A stretch of 64,000 nt of DNA from Conchiformibius sp. (GTDB lineage: Bacteria; Pseudomonadota; Gammaproteobacteria; Burkholderiales; Neisseriaceae): positions 62,001 through 126,000 of the forward strand of contig JASBYJ010000003.1 in the NCBI GenBank assembly GCA_029984035.1, read 5' to 3'. Position 1 is the stretch's first letter, and each line of letters begins with the position of its first letter. The translations under genes were made by a program, and so were the position numbers. The notes below the pieces were generated by a model. That model was not told the DNA's origin. It saw nothing but the letters and a program-made list of their open reading frames with translations, and did no database searches. Below, piece by piece: positions 36,417 to 43,393 of this stretch.

Positions 36417-37067
36417 ATGAAACTTTATCATTACGACCATTGCCCGTTTTGCGTTCGAGTACGCATGATTTTGGGATTGCGCGGTTTGCCGTATGAAAGC
36501 CAAATCCTGCCCAACGATGACGCAGCCACGCCGATTTCGTTGATTGGTGCGAAGCAAGTGCCGATTTTGCAAAAAGCAGACGGTACGCATATGGGCGAGA
36601 GTTTGGATATTGTCCGTTATTTGGATGAATATGCGGGCAAAGAGCGTTTAATCGAAGCCGTGCGCCCCGAAATTCAGGCTTGGGCGGATAAAGTGGGCGG
36701 TTACTACGGCCGTTTGCTGCATCCCCGCTCTTGCCGTTTGCCGCTGCCTGAATTCGGGACGCAATCTGCCATTGATTATTTTGTGAAGAAAAAGCAAAAC
36801 AGTATCGGTTCGTTTGACATTCATTTAAACAAAACGGCGGATTACCTGCAGACGCTTCATGAAGATTTTCAGGTTTTGGAAGGCTTGGTGGAATCTTCAG
36901 GCAGCCTGAACGGCAAGGGTTTGAGTATGGAAGACATTTTGGTTTTCCCGATGTTGCGTAATTTATCGATGGTACGCAGTGCGGTTTATCCCGAGAAAAT
37001 ATCGGCCTACCTGCATGATTTGGCACGGCAAAGCGGCGTAAACCTTTATTTTGAATATGCGCTGTGA
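36417..37067 (+). CDS. grxB: Glutaredoxin 2 (GrxB)
   Basis: A 216-residue GST-like glutaredoxin. The active-site CPFC is at residues 9-12, followed by VRVRMILGLRGLPYE; KQVPIL and GESLDIVRYLD form the glutathione site of the thioredoxin-like half, and an all-helical C-terminal domain follows. This size and build match E. coli Grx2, which reduces protein disulfides with glutathione. An in-gene uptake sequence at 36896-36910 is read as SGSLN in a loop before MEDILVFPMLRNL, a conserved helix. Two tandem uptake-like elements precede the gene. Confidence 0.93.
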   Translation: MKLYHYDHCPFCVRVRMILGLRGLPYESQILPNDDAATPISLIGAKQVPILQKADGTHMGESLDIVRYLDEYAGKERLIEAVRPEIQAWADKVGGYYGRLLHPRSCRLPLPEFGTQSAIDYFVKKKQNSIGSFDIHLNKTADYLQTLHEDFQVLEGLVESSGSLNGKGLSMEDILVFPMLRNLSMVRSAVYPEKISAYLHDLARQSGVNLYFEYAL

Positions 37068-37129
37068 ATAAGCCTCTGTCCTGTTCATATGCCTGATTGG
37101 GCTGCCTGAAAGCTGTTTCGGATAAAGTT

Positions 37130-37816
37130 ATGCTTGATTTTTCCCAACCCGTGCTTGCCGTTGATACGGCAACTTCCGTCTTATCACTGGCATTGTCGGC
37201 AAACGGTAGGACTGCCGTATTCAGCGAAGAGGCAGGCAGCCGCCAATCGGAGCTGGTTTTGCCGCAGATACAGTTTTTATTGCGGCAAAACGGTGTGCAA
37301 GTGTCGGATTTGGCCGGGATTGTTTACAATCAGGGTCCGGGTTCGTTTACCGGTTTGCGTATCGGAATCGGCGTGGCGCAAGGTTTGGCCGCAGCATACG
37401 GCACGGCTTTATGCGGCATTCCGAGTTTGGACGCCGCCGCCTATCTGCTGCCTGAAAAAAAATGCGTATTGGCAGCTTTGGATGCGCGCATGGGCGAAGT
37501 GTTTTATGCATTTTTTGATACGGCGACGCACCGCCGCCTCAGTGCTTATCAAGTAGGTAAACCTGAAAACATCAGGCTGCCTGAAGGATATTCGGCGGAG
37601 AATGTATGCGGTGTCGGCAATGCGTTTTCGCTACAGAATGCCCCGCCGTTTTCAGGCAGCGTTATGATGCCGGATGCCGCCGCTTTGTTGGCTTTGGCCC
37701 GCAGCGGCCGTTATCCTGCCGTCGCACCGGAATATGCGGAATTATTGTATGTACGCGATAAAGTAGCATTAACCGCCGCCGAACAGTCGGCCAACCGCAG
37801 GCAAGGCGCAGTATGA
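37130..37816 (+). CDS. tsaB: tRNA N6-threonylcarbamoyladenosine biosynthesis protein TsaB
   Basis: A 228-residue protein with the TsaB/YeaZ signature: VLAVDTATSVLSLAL at the N-terminus and YNQGPGSFTGLRIGIGVAQGLA. TsaB is the non-catalytic partner of TsaD in making t6A on tRNAs that read ANN codons. ATG 37130 is used; the upstream in-frame residues GCLKAV come from an uptake sequence and are unlikely to be translated. Another in-gene copy is read as RLPEG (about 37571-37585). Its stop overlaps the yraN start (ATGA), so the genes are coupled. Confidence 0.93.
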   Translation: MLDFSQPVLAVDTATSVLSLALSANGRTAVFSEEAGSRQSELVLPQIQFLLRQNGVQVSDLAGIVYNQGPGSFTGLRIGIGVAQGLAAAYGTALCGIPSLDAAAYLLPEKKCVLAALDARMGEVFYAFFDTATHRRLSAYQVGKPENIRLPEGYSAENVCGVGNAFSLQNAPPFSGSVMMPDAAALLALARSGRYPAVAPEYAELLYVRDKVALTAAEQSANRRQGAV

Positions 37817-38157
37817 AATTAAATCACGCGCAAGGCGTTGCCGGAGAACAGGCTGCCTTAAACTTTTTAGAACAGCAAAGTTGTGTTTTGGTAGCCCGAA
37901 ACTGGCATTGTCCGTTTGGCGAGATTGATTTGATTATGAAACAGGGGGATACTCTGCTCTTTGTAGAAGTGCGTTACCGCAAAAGCCAAGCCTACGGCGG
38001 CGCGGCATACAGCATCACTGCCGCCAAATTAGCCAAATTGCAACGCAGCGTGTTGTATTATTGCCAGAAAAACGATTACCGCGGCAATTGCCGTTTGGAT
38101 GCGGTATTGTTGCAAGGCAATCTGCCTGCCCAATGGATACAGAATATTACGGGGTAA
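37813..38157 (+). CDS. yraN: YraN-family (UPF0102) endonuclease-fold protein
   Basis: A 114-residue member of UPF0102, small proteins with a PD-(D/E)XK-nuclease-like fold. GEQAALNFLEQ, ARNWHCPFGEIDLIMKQGDTLLFVEVRYRK hold the conserved E-x-D and E-x-K elements (the last is E-V-R here). Function not established. It overlaps tsaB by four bases and is three bases before gmhA; yraN-gmhA-dolP is a conserved neisserial cluster. Confidence 0.92.
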   Translation: MKLNHAQGVAGEQAALNFLEQQSCVLVARNWHCPFGEIDLIMKQGDTLLFVEVRYRKSQAYGGAAYSITAAKLAKLQRSVLYYCQKNDYRGNCRLDAVLLQGNLPAQWIQNITG

Positions 38158-38160
38158 AAT

Positions 38161-38754
38161 ATGGATTTGAAAAAAAGAGTGGCTGCACACTTTGCACAAA
38201 GCATTGAAGTCAAACAAGCCGCAGAAGCCGTGTTGTCGGACGACACCGCACGTGCCGCCGCCGCTATGTTTGAAGCCTTGTCGGAAGACGGCAAAATCCT
38301 GATTTGCGGTAACGGCGGTTCGGCTGCCGATGCGCAACATTTTGCTGCGGAAATGACGGGGCGTTTCGAAAAAGAACGCATGGAATTGGCAGCTTTGTCG
38401 CTGAGCACCGATACTTCCGCACTCACCGCCATCGGCAACGACTATGGTTTCGACCATATATTCAGCAAACAGGTTCGCGCTTTGGGCAAGGCGGGCGATA
38501 TATTGGTAGGTATTTCCACATCGGGCAATTCTGCCAATGTGATAGAAGCGGTTAAAGCGGCACACGAACGCGATATGAAAATTGTCGCGCTCACAGGCAG
38601 AGACGGCGGTAAAATCCGCCATATGCTCAAAGACGGCGACATTCTGCTGAATGTACCGCACCCGCGTACCGCACGCATTCAGGAAGTGCACATTCTGCTG
38701 ATTCACGCCATTTGCGACTGTATCGACTTTATGCTTGTCGGCGATGCTGCCTGA
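38161..38754 (+). CDS. gmhA: Phosphoheptose isomerase / SIS-domain protein
   Basis: A 197-residue SIS-fold protein. ICGNGGSAADAQHFAAEMTGRFEKER is the hallmark of GmhA (sedoheptulose-7-phosphate isomerase, first step of LPS heptose synthesis) and of its relative DiaA. SLSTDTSALTAIGNDYGFD and GISTSGNSANV complete the active site. The gene context (yraN before, dolP after) is shared with DiaA in enterobacteria, but Neisseriaceae use this gene as gmhA; both roles cannot be separated by eye. Its stop lies inside the stem of a DUS hairpin. Confidence 0.9.
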   Translation: MDLKKRVAAHFAQSIEVKQAAEAVLSDDTARAAAAMFEALSEDGKILICGNGGSAADAQHFAAEMTGRFEKERMELAALSLSTDTSALTAIGNDYGFDHIFSKQVRALGKAGDILVGISTSGNSANVIEAVKAAHERDMKIVALTGRDGGKIRHMLKDGDILLNVPHPRTARIQEVHILLIHAICDCIDFMLVGDAA

Positions 38755-38769
38755 AAAGTTTCAGGCAGC
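38746..38769 (+). terminator. DUS-pair hairpin overlapping the gmhA stop codon
   Basis: GCTGCCTGAAA and TTTCAGGCAGC pair around a 2-base centre; the TGA of gmhA (38752-38754) is within the left arm, so the last codons are themselves uptake sequence. Confidence 0.7.
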
Positions 38770-38819
38770 CTGAATAAACATTAATATCGGGTTGATTGAT
38801 ATAAACGAAGGAGACGGAT

Positions 38820-39449
38820 ATGAATATGGTGTCCCGCAGTTGGAAAGCCGTTGTGATTGCCGCTTTGGCATTGTCTTTAAACGGTTGCGGTTTGTTGTTA
38901 GTCGGCGGCGCAGCGGCGGTGGGAGCAGACTCGTTGGCCAACCGCCGCAGTACGGGTGCGCAGGCAGACGACCAAGTCATGGAATTGCGCGTTAAAAACA
39001 ATGCATTGAAAAATATACAGTATTACAATGCAAACAACCCCTCCGCCCTCAAGCCCAGCCTTGCCGTGGTCAGCTACAACCGCAGCATTTTATTGTTGGG
39101 TCAAGTATCAAGCTTGGCGGAACGCCAATTGGCCGAGCAAGCCGCCCGTTCCGAAAAAAACGTACGCAACGTATATAACTATATTGATGTCAGCGCGTCT
39201 TCCCGCACATGGGGCAACCGCAACTATGATACGTGGATAACGTCCAAAATCCGTACCCGTCTGCTGCCCATCCGCGGCGTGTATGCCGGCCAAATCAAAG
39301 TGGTTACCTACAACGGCACGGCCTATGTGATGGGTCTGCTAACGCCCGAACAGCAAACAGTGGCAACCGAAACCGTGCGCAACACTTCGGGCGTGCAAAA
39401 AGTGGTTACACTGTATGAAACCTATCACCAACAGACTACTCCGCAATAA
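38820..39449 (+). CDS. dolP: BON-domain outer-membrane lipoprotein DolP (YraP family)
   Basis: A 209-residue lipoprotein. The signal sequence ends in a lipobox with Cys23 (LSLNGC), followed by a Gly/Ala-rich segment and two BON domains (about 50-115 and 125-195); VVSYNRSILLLGQV, VRNVYNYIDV, WITSKIRTRLL and VVTYNGTAYVMGLL are typical. The meningococcal counterpart is NMB2091/GNA2091, known as a vaccine fusion partner. DolP binds anionic phospholipid at division sites and supports outer-membrane integrity. Strong ribosome site GAAGGAG eight bases upstream of the ATG. Confidence 0.93.
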   Translation: MNMVSRSWKAVVIAALALSLNGCGLLLVGGAAAVGADSLANRRSTGAQADDQVMELRVKNNALKNIQYYNANNPSALKPSLAVVSYNRSILLLGQVSSLAERQLAEQAARSEKNVRNVYNYIDVSASSRTWGNRNYDTWITSKIRTRLLPIRGVYAGQIKVVTYNGTAYVMGLLTPEQQTVATETVRNTSGVQKVVTLYETYHQQTTPQ

Positions 39450-39463
39450 TCGGTTTCGCCGCC

Positions 39464-39489
39464 TTTCAGGCAGCCTAGGCTGCCTGAAA
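39464..39489 (+). terminator. Perfect 26-base palindrome from two DUS copies
   Basis: TTTCAGGCAGCC and GGCTGCCTGAAA joined through TA, with no extra loop. It lies 14 bases after the dolP stop and probably ends the yraN-gmhA-dolP transcript; followed by AATATTTAT, not a true T-run. Confidence 0.75.
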
Positions 39490-39521
39490 ATATTTATAAA
39501 ACCTTAACGAAAATCAAATAT

Positions 39522-40082
39522 ATGAAATATTCAAAAAAACAATGTGGCGCATTGTCCTTCGGCCAGCTTATGCTTGTGGTTTTGGCGTTGGGAAGCATTG
39601 CCGTAGCGGCATTGATGTATATGCTGTATGCCACGTTAACCGCAACTCCGCAAAATACCGCTAAGCAGTATGAAGAACGTCAAAAAGAAATTACAACTCA
39701 AATTATGACGCCCGGCGGTAACGGCAAAATCACTATTTCATCACCCGAAACCGCATCCGAACCGCAAAATCTGCCCAACACGCAAACAAACCCTACTGCG
39801 GAATCGGTGATACATACCGGAGAACCTCCCGTTGTATATCCATCCGAACCCAGTAAAAACAATACGGTTACACAAAAAACGTTGGAACAATTACTTCCCA
39901 TGCCCCCCGAAACTCCAACAGGGCTACCGGGCAAAGAGTTGAAACCCATTCCGCACAATCAAGCGGAAATACCTTTACAACCTACCAATATTCCTCCGCT
40001 TGAATCCGCCACAGCACCCGTGCCTGTTAAAAAACCGGCACCGAAAAGAAATAACGACCAAGCTTTAGACGACCTGTTCTAA
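39522..40082 (+). CDS. Membrane-anchored proline-rich protein, function unknown
   Basis: A 186-residue protein with one hydrophobic segment near the N-terminus (about residues 12-37, probably an uncleaved anchor) and a long Pro/Thr/Asn/Glu-rich, low-complexity periplasmic tail ending in KKPAPKRNNDQALDDLF. No catalytic domain is visible. The pattern suggests an extended envelope linker or a protein that reaches across the periplasm. No recognised family. It lies between dolP and the OmpA-like lipoprotein gene, all envelope proteins. Confidence 0.65.
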   Translation: MKYSKKQCGALSFGQLMLVVLALGSIAVAALMYMLYATLTATPQNTAKQYEERQKEITTQIMTPGGNGKITISSPETASEPQNLPNTQTNPTAESVIHTGEPPVVYPSEPSKNNTVTQKTLEQLLPMPPETPTGLPGKELKPIPHNQAEIPLQPTNIPPLESATAPVPVKKPAPKRNNDQALDDLF

Positions 40083-40224
40083 ACAAAAACACCAAGCAAT
40101 TTATTTCTTTGTCATGAGCAACAGCGGCTCATCACAAGCCGTACATCACTTTCTTATCAGTATCTTTACCCAAAACAAGAAAAAAATACACTTTCCATGC
40201 AAAACCAAACCCTACAATAGGTTA

Positions 40225-40262
40225 AAAAGGCTGCCTGAAATGAAGTTTTCAGGCAGCCTTTT
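40225..40262 (+). terminator. DUS-pair terminator before the OmpA-like gene
   Basis: AAAAGGCTGCCTGAAA (40225-40240) pairs with TTTTCAGGCAGCCTTTT (40246-40262): long stem with a T-run, only 23 bases before the next ATG, so it separates the proline-rich gene from the lipoprotein gene or sits in the leader of the latter. Confidence 0.8.
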
Positions 40263-40285
40263 ATTCCTTTTTACGGAGAACGACG

Positions 40286-40939
40286 ATGAAAAAATCCCTT
40301 TTGGTTCTGGCTCTTTCCACTTTTGCATTGGGTGCTTGCGTTACCGACCCGACTACCGGTCAGCAAAAAATCAGTAAAACAGCCGTTTACGGTGCAAGTG
40401 CTGCTGCCGTATGCGGCGTTATCGGCGCTATCAGTCATGGCGGCAAAGGTGCAAGAAATTCCGCCTTAGCTTGCGGAGCGGTAGGTGCGGGCGTCGGCGC
40501 TTACATGGACTACCAAGAGAAAAAACTGCGTGAACAATTGGCAGGAACAGGCGTGGAAGTAGAACGTCAAGGCAATCAGATTAAATTAACCATGCCGGAA
40601 AACATTACTTTTGCTACCAATAGTTATGTTTTATCTCAAACGGCCCGGAATTCTTTGGCACAAGCGGCGCAAACTTTGGCCACTTATGCGGATACAACCA
40701 TTACAGTTATCGGCCATACCGACAGCACAGGCAACGATACCATCAATATTCCCTTGTCGCACAAACGTGCCGGGGCGGTTGCCGATTATTTGCGCCAACA
40801 CGGTGTCGCCGCATCACGCATGAGTGTATCCGGCAAAGGTTCTTCGCAACCGATTGCCGACAACGGCAGTGAATTCGGGCGGGCGCAAAACCGCAGGGTT
40901 GAGATTTTAATTAATCCCAAACCTAACGCAGGTATGTAA
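40286..40939 (+). CDS. OmpA-family outer-membrane lipoprotein
   Basis: A 217-residue protein with a lipoprotein signal (lipobox ALGAC, Cys18), a glycine-rich hydrophobic segment (about 32-70, GAxxGAxxG-type glycine zipper) and a C-terminal OmpA/peptidoglycan-binding domain. That domain has ITVIGHTDSTGNDTIN, LSHKRAGAVADYLRQHGV and FGRAQNRRVEI, the diaminopimelate-binding set (Asp and Arg). The layout is that of YiaD-like lipoproteins, which link the outer membrane to the cell wall. AACGACGATG start with a GGAG box. Confidence 0.9.
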   Translation: MKKSLLVLALSTFALGACVTDPTTGQQKISKTAVYGASAAAVCGVIGAISHGGKGARNSALACGAVGAGVGAYMDYQEKKLREQLAGTGVEVERQGNQIKLTMPENITFATNSYVLSQTARNSLAQAAQTLATYADTTITVIGHTDSTGNDTINIPLSHKRAGAVADYLRQHGVAASRMSVSGKGSSQPIADNGSEFGRAQNRRVEILINPKPNAGM

Positions 40940-41171
40940 TCCGTGCTGTTTCACAGGAAAGGTGGTGCGAAAAGCACACATTCGCTATAGAAGCCGCAGG
41001 ATTTTAAAAAGCACTTGCACAGCTCACCACCCTTCTATATTCTCACTCCTTGCAGCACAGAAGCGTTTTCTGCCTGCATCCCCATAAAGCGTTTCAGGCT
41101 GCCGAATTAGCGTTCAGGCAGCCTGAAATACATTTGAAACACAATAAGCAATAATCACAATAAATATCACT

Positions 41172-41489
41172 ATGCTATCATCCGCCTTAACCGCCCGAAC
41201 AGGAACATTCGCCCACAACTGCAATATACTCAAAACCATAGCACACCCCGAGCGTATGGCTATTTTGATGCTGTTGCTGGATAACGGATACAGTATTGCC
41301 GAATTATCGGAATTAACAGGGCAAAACGCCGCCACTCTGTCCAGACACCTGAACAAAATGCGTCTGCTCGGTATTGTCGGGCATACACGCTTCATGCGTA
41401 TCGTGCAATACCGCTTGATTTCCGACCATGTCAGACAAGTTTTGCACACCTTGCAGAATATGCACCACAACACTTCGCAAAAGAATTAA
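41172..41489 (+). CDS. ArsR-type winged-helix transcriptional regulator
   Basis: A 105-residue protein made of one winged-helix domain. KTIAHPERMAILMLLLDNGYSIAELSELTGQNAATLSRHLNKMRLLGIV is the ArsR pattern, with SRHLNKM as recognition helix. The metal-binding ELCVCDL motif of classical metal sensors is absent, so the signal is unknown. No obvious target operon next to it; the next gene, xth, is 46 bases downstream with an uptake sequence between. The start ATG has no strong ribosome site. Confidence 0.82.
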   Translation: MLSSALTARTGTFAHNCNILKTIAHPERMAILMLLLDNGYSIAELSELTGQNAATLSRHLNKMRLLGIVGHTRFMRIVQYRLISDHVRQVLHTLQNMHHNTSQKN

Positions 41490-41535
41490 AAACCAAACAA
41501 TTACCCTAGTCATCAGGCTGCCTGAAAGAATATCT

Positions 41536-42303
41536 ATGAAAATCGCCACATGGAATGTCAACTCCCTAAACGTACGTTTGCCACAACTGATTGACTGGCT
41601 CGGCACGCATCAGCCCGATGTATTGGCTGTTCAGGAATTAAAGCTCGAGCAAGACAAATATCCCGCCGCCGCCCTGCGTATGATGGGTTGGCATACCGAA
41701 TGGAGCGGTCAAAAAACCTATAACGGTGTGGCCATCATCAGCCGCCATAACATTCAAGACGTACACTACGGTTTGCCCGACATGCCCGATGATCCGCAAC
41801 GCAGGGTCATTGCAGCCACCATCAACGGCATGCGGATTGTCAATGTCTATTGCGTAAACGGCGAAGCCTTGGATAGCCCGAAGTTCACCTATAAACGCCA
41901 ATGGTTTGCCGCACTCACCGAATTCATCCGGCAACAATTACAGCATTATTCCCAATTGGTATTACTGGGCGATTTCAACATCGCCCCAAACGATGCCGAT
42001 GTGTACGCGCCTGAAAAATGGCATGAAAAAATCCACTGCTCTTCCGAAGAAAGACAATGGTTTCAAAATCTTTTGGATTTAGGTTTATGCGACAGCCTGC
42101 GCCGCATCCATCCTGCAGGAACACACTACACTTGGTGGGATTATCGCGGCGGCATGTTCCAAAAAGGTCTCGGTTTACGCATCGACCATATTCTCATCAC
42201 ACCATTACTAGCCGAAAACTTACTTGACGTCCAAGTAGATAAAGCCACACGCGCATTGGAACGCCCAAGCGATCACGCCCCCGTTTGGGCACTATTTTCC
42301 TAA
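41536..42303 (+). CDS. xth: Exodeoxyribonuclease III (AP endonuclease)
   Basis: A 255-residue enzyme of the ExoIII/APE1 family, which cuts at abasic sites and trims 3' ends. MKIATWNVNSLNVRL (Asn metal site), VLAVQELKLEQDKYP (Glu), LLGDFNIAP (Asp/Asn) and the C-terminal GLRIDHIL and SDHAPVW are all in place. With mutM 200 bases further on it forms a base-excision-repair neighbourhood, although mutM is on the other strand. Confidence 0.95.
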   Translation: MKIATWNVNSLNVRLPQLIDWLGTHQPDVLAVQELKLEQDKYPAAALRMMGWHTEWSGQKTYNGVAIISRHNIQDVHYGLPDMPDDPQRRVIAATINGMRIVNVYCVNGEALDSPKFTYKRQWFAALTEFIRQQLQHYSQLVLLGDFNIAPNDADVYAPEKWHEKIHCSSEERQWFQNLLDLGLCDSLRRIHPAGTHYTWWDYRGGMFQKGLGLRIDHILITPLLAENLLDVQVDKATRALERPSDHAPVWALFS

Positions 42304-42311
42304 AGCACGTC

Positions 42312-42345
42312 AAAAGGCTGCCTGAAAGTTTTCAGACAGCCTTTT
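42312..42345. terminator. DUS-pair terminator after xth
   Basis: AAAAGGCTGCCTGAAA with TTTCAGaCAGCCTTTT; one mismatch (the right copy reads CAGACAGCC). A T-run follows on the rightward side. Confidence 0.8.
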
Positions 42346-42494
42346 CATATCCGTCAACCCAAGTATTCAATGCAGATACCCAAATAAATATATCATTATT
42401 GATATCTATCATTGCACAATCCCAGCAAACAATCCCCAAACATATTCATTAATAAGCATCAATTACTGAGGCATCGCTTTTCAGGCAGCCTGAA

Positions 42495-43313
42495 TCATCG
42501 CTGGCACGCCCGACAAAAAAACGTGCCGCGTTGCCCGATGATGCTCTTTTCAATCGGCGAACCGCATTTCAGGCAGCCTGCGCCCGCACGTCCGTACACC
42601 GCATATTCCTGTTGGAAATAGCCGCTTTTGCCTTCGCTGTCGACAAAATCGCGCAGCGTGCTGCCGCCTTTTTCAATCGCCCGCGCCAAAACCGCCTTCA
42701 CCGCCGCCACCAAACGGGTGCAGTCGTCCAAACTCAAAGACTTGGCGGGTCGGGTCGGCAACAAGGCTGCCTGAAACAGGCTTTCGTTGGCGTAAATATT
42801 GCCCACGCCGACCACTACGGCATTGTCCATCAACGCCGTTTTAATCGGGCGCGACTGCTTTTGCAGCGCGGCGAACAGATATTCGGCGGTAAAACCGTCT
42901 TGCAAAGGCTCAACGCCCAAATTCGCCAACAAAGGGTGATGCTCCGCCGCCCCCGCAAACCACAAAACCGCACCGAAACGGCGCGGGTCGTGGTAACGCA
43001 AAACGGTGTTGTCGGCAAATACGATGTCCACATGGTCGTGTTTGCCCGCATCGGGCGCACCGCCGCGAAACACGCGCAGGCTGCCTGACATACCCAAATG
43101 AATCAATAAAATACCCGTATCAAAACGGATAATCAGATATTTGGCACGGCGGTGGCATTCGCGCACGGTTTGTCCGTATAGCGTATCAGGCAAATCGGCG
43201 GGGACAGGCCAGCGCAATTTGGGCTGGCGCACGGTAACGCGGGAAACGGTTTTGCTGCTGATATGCGGGGCGATGCCGCGTAGGGTGGTTTCTACTTCGG
43301 GGAGTTCGGGCAT
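42495..43313 (-). CDS. mutM: Formamidopyrimidine-DNA glycosylase
   Basis: A 272-residue Fpg/MutM, which removes 8-oxoguanine from DNA. After Met removal the catalytic N-terminal Pro and Glu of PELPEVET are in place. HLGMSGSLR, YHDPRRFG and the helix-two-turn-helix GVGNIYANESLF are conserved. The C-terminal zinc finger has C-x2-C and C-x2-C (CLKCGS...FFCRACQR). ATG 43313 must be the start because the Pro has to be residue 2; the in-frame start 12 bases earlier is excluded. It is the first housekeeping gene beside the Hachiman genes. Confidence 0.97.
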   Translation of the reverse strand: MPELPEVETTLRGIAPHISSKTVSRVTVRQPKLRWPVPADLPDTLYGQTVRECHRRAKYLIIRFDTGILLIHLGMSGSLRVFRGGAPDAGKHDHVDIVFADNTVLRYHDPRRFGAVLWFAGAAEHHPLLANLGVEPLQDGFTAEYLFAALQKQSRPIKTALMDNAVVVGVGNIYANESLFQAALLPTRPAKSLSLDDCTRLVAAVKAVLARAIEKGGSTLRDFVDSEGKSGYFQQEYAVYGRAGAGCLKCGSPIEKSIIGQRGTFFCRACQR

Positions 43314-43393
43314 GGATAGTTCCATATTTTATAATGATTTACAGAATATATTCTATATGGGGATGCTATAAACGCTATTCCTGCTTGTTTAAT

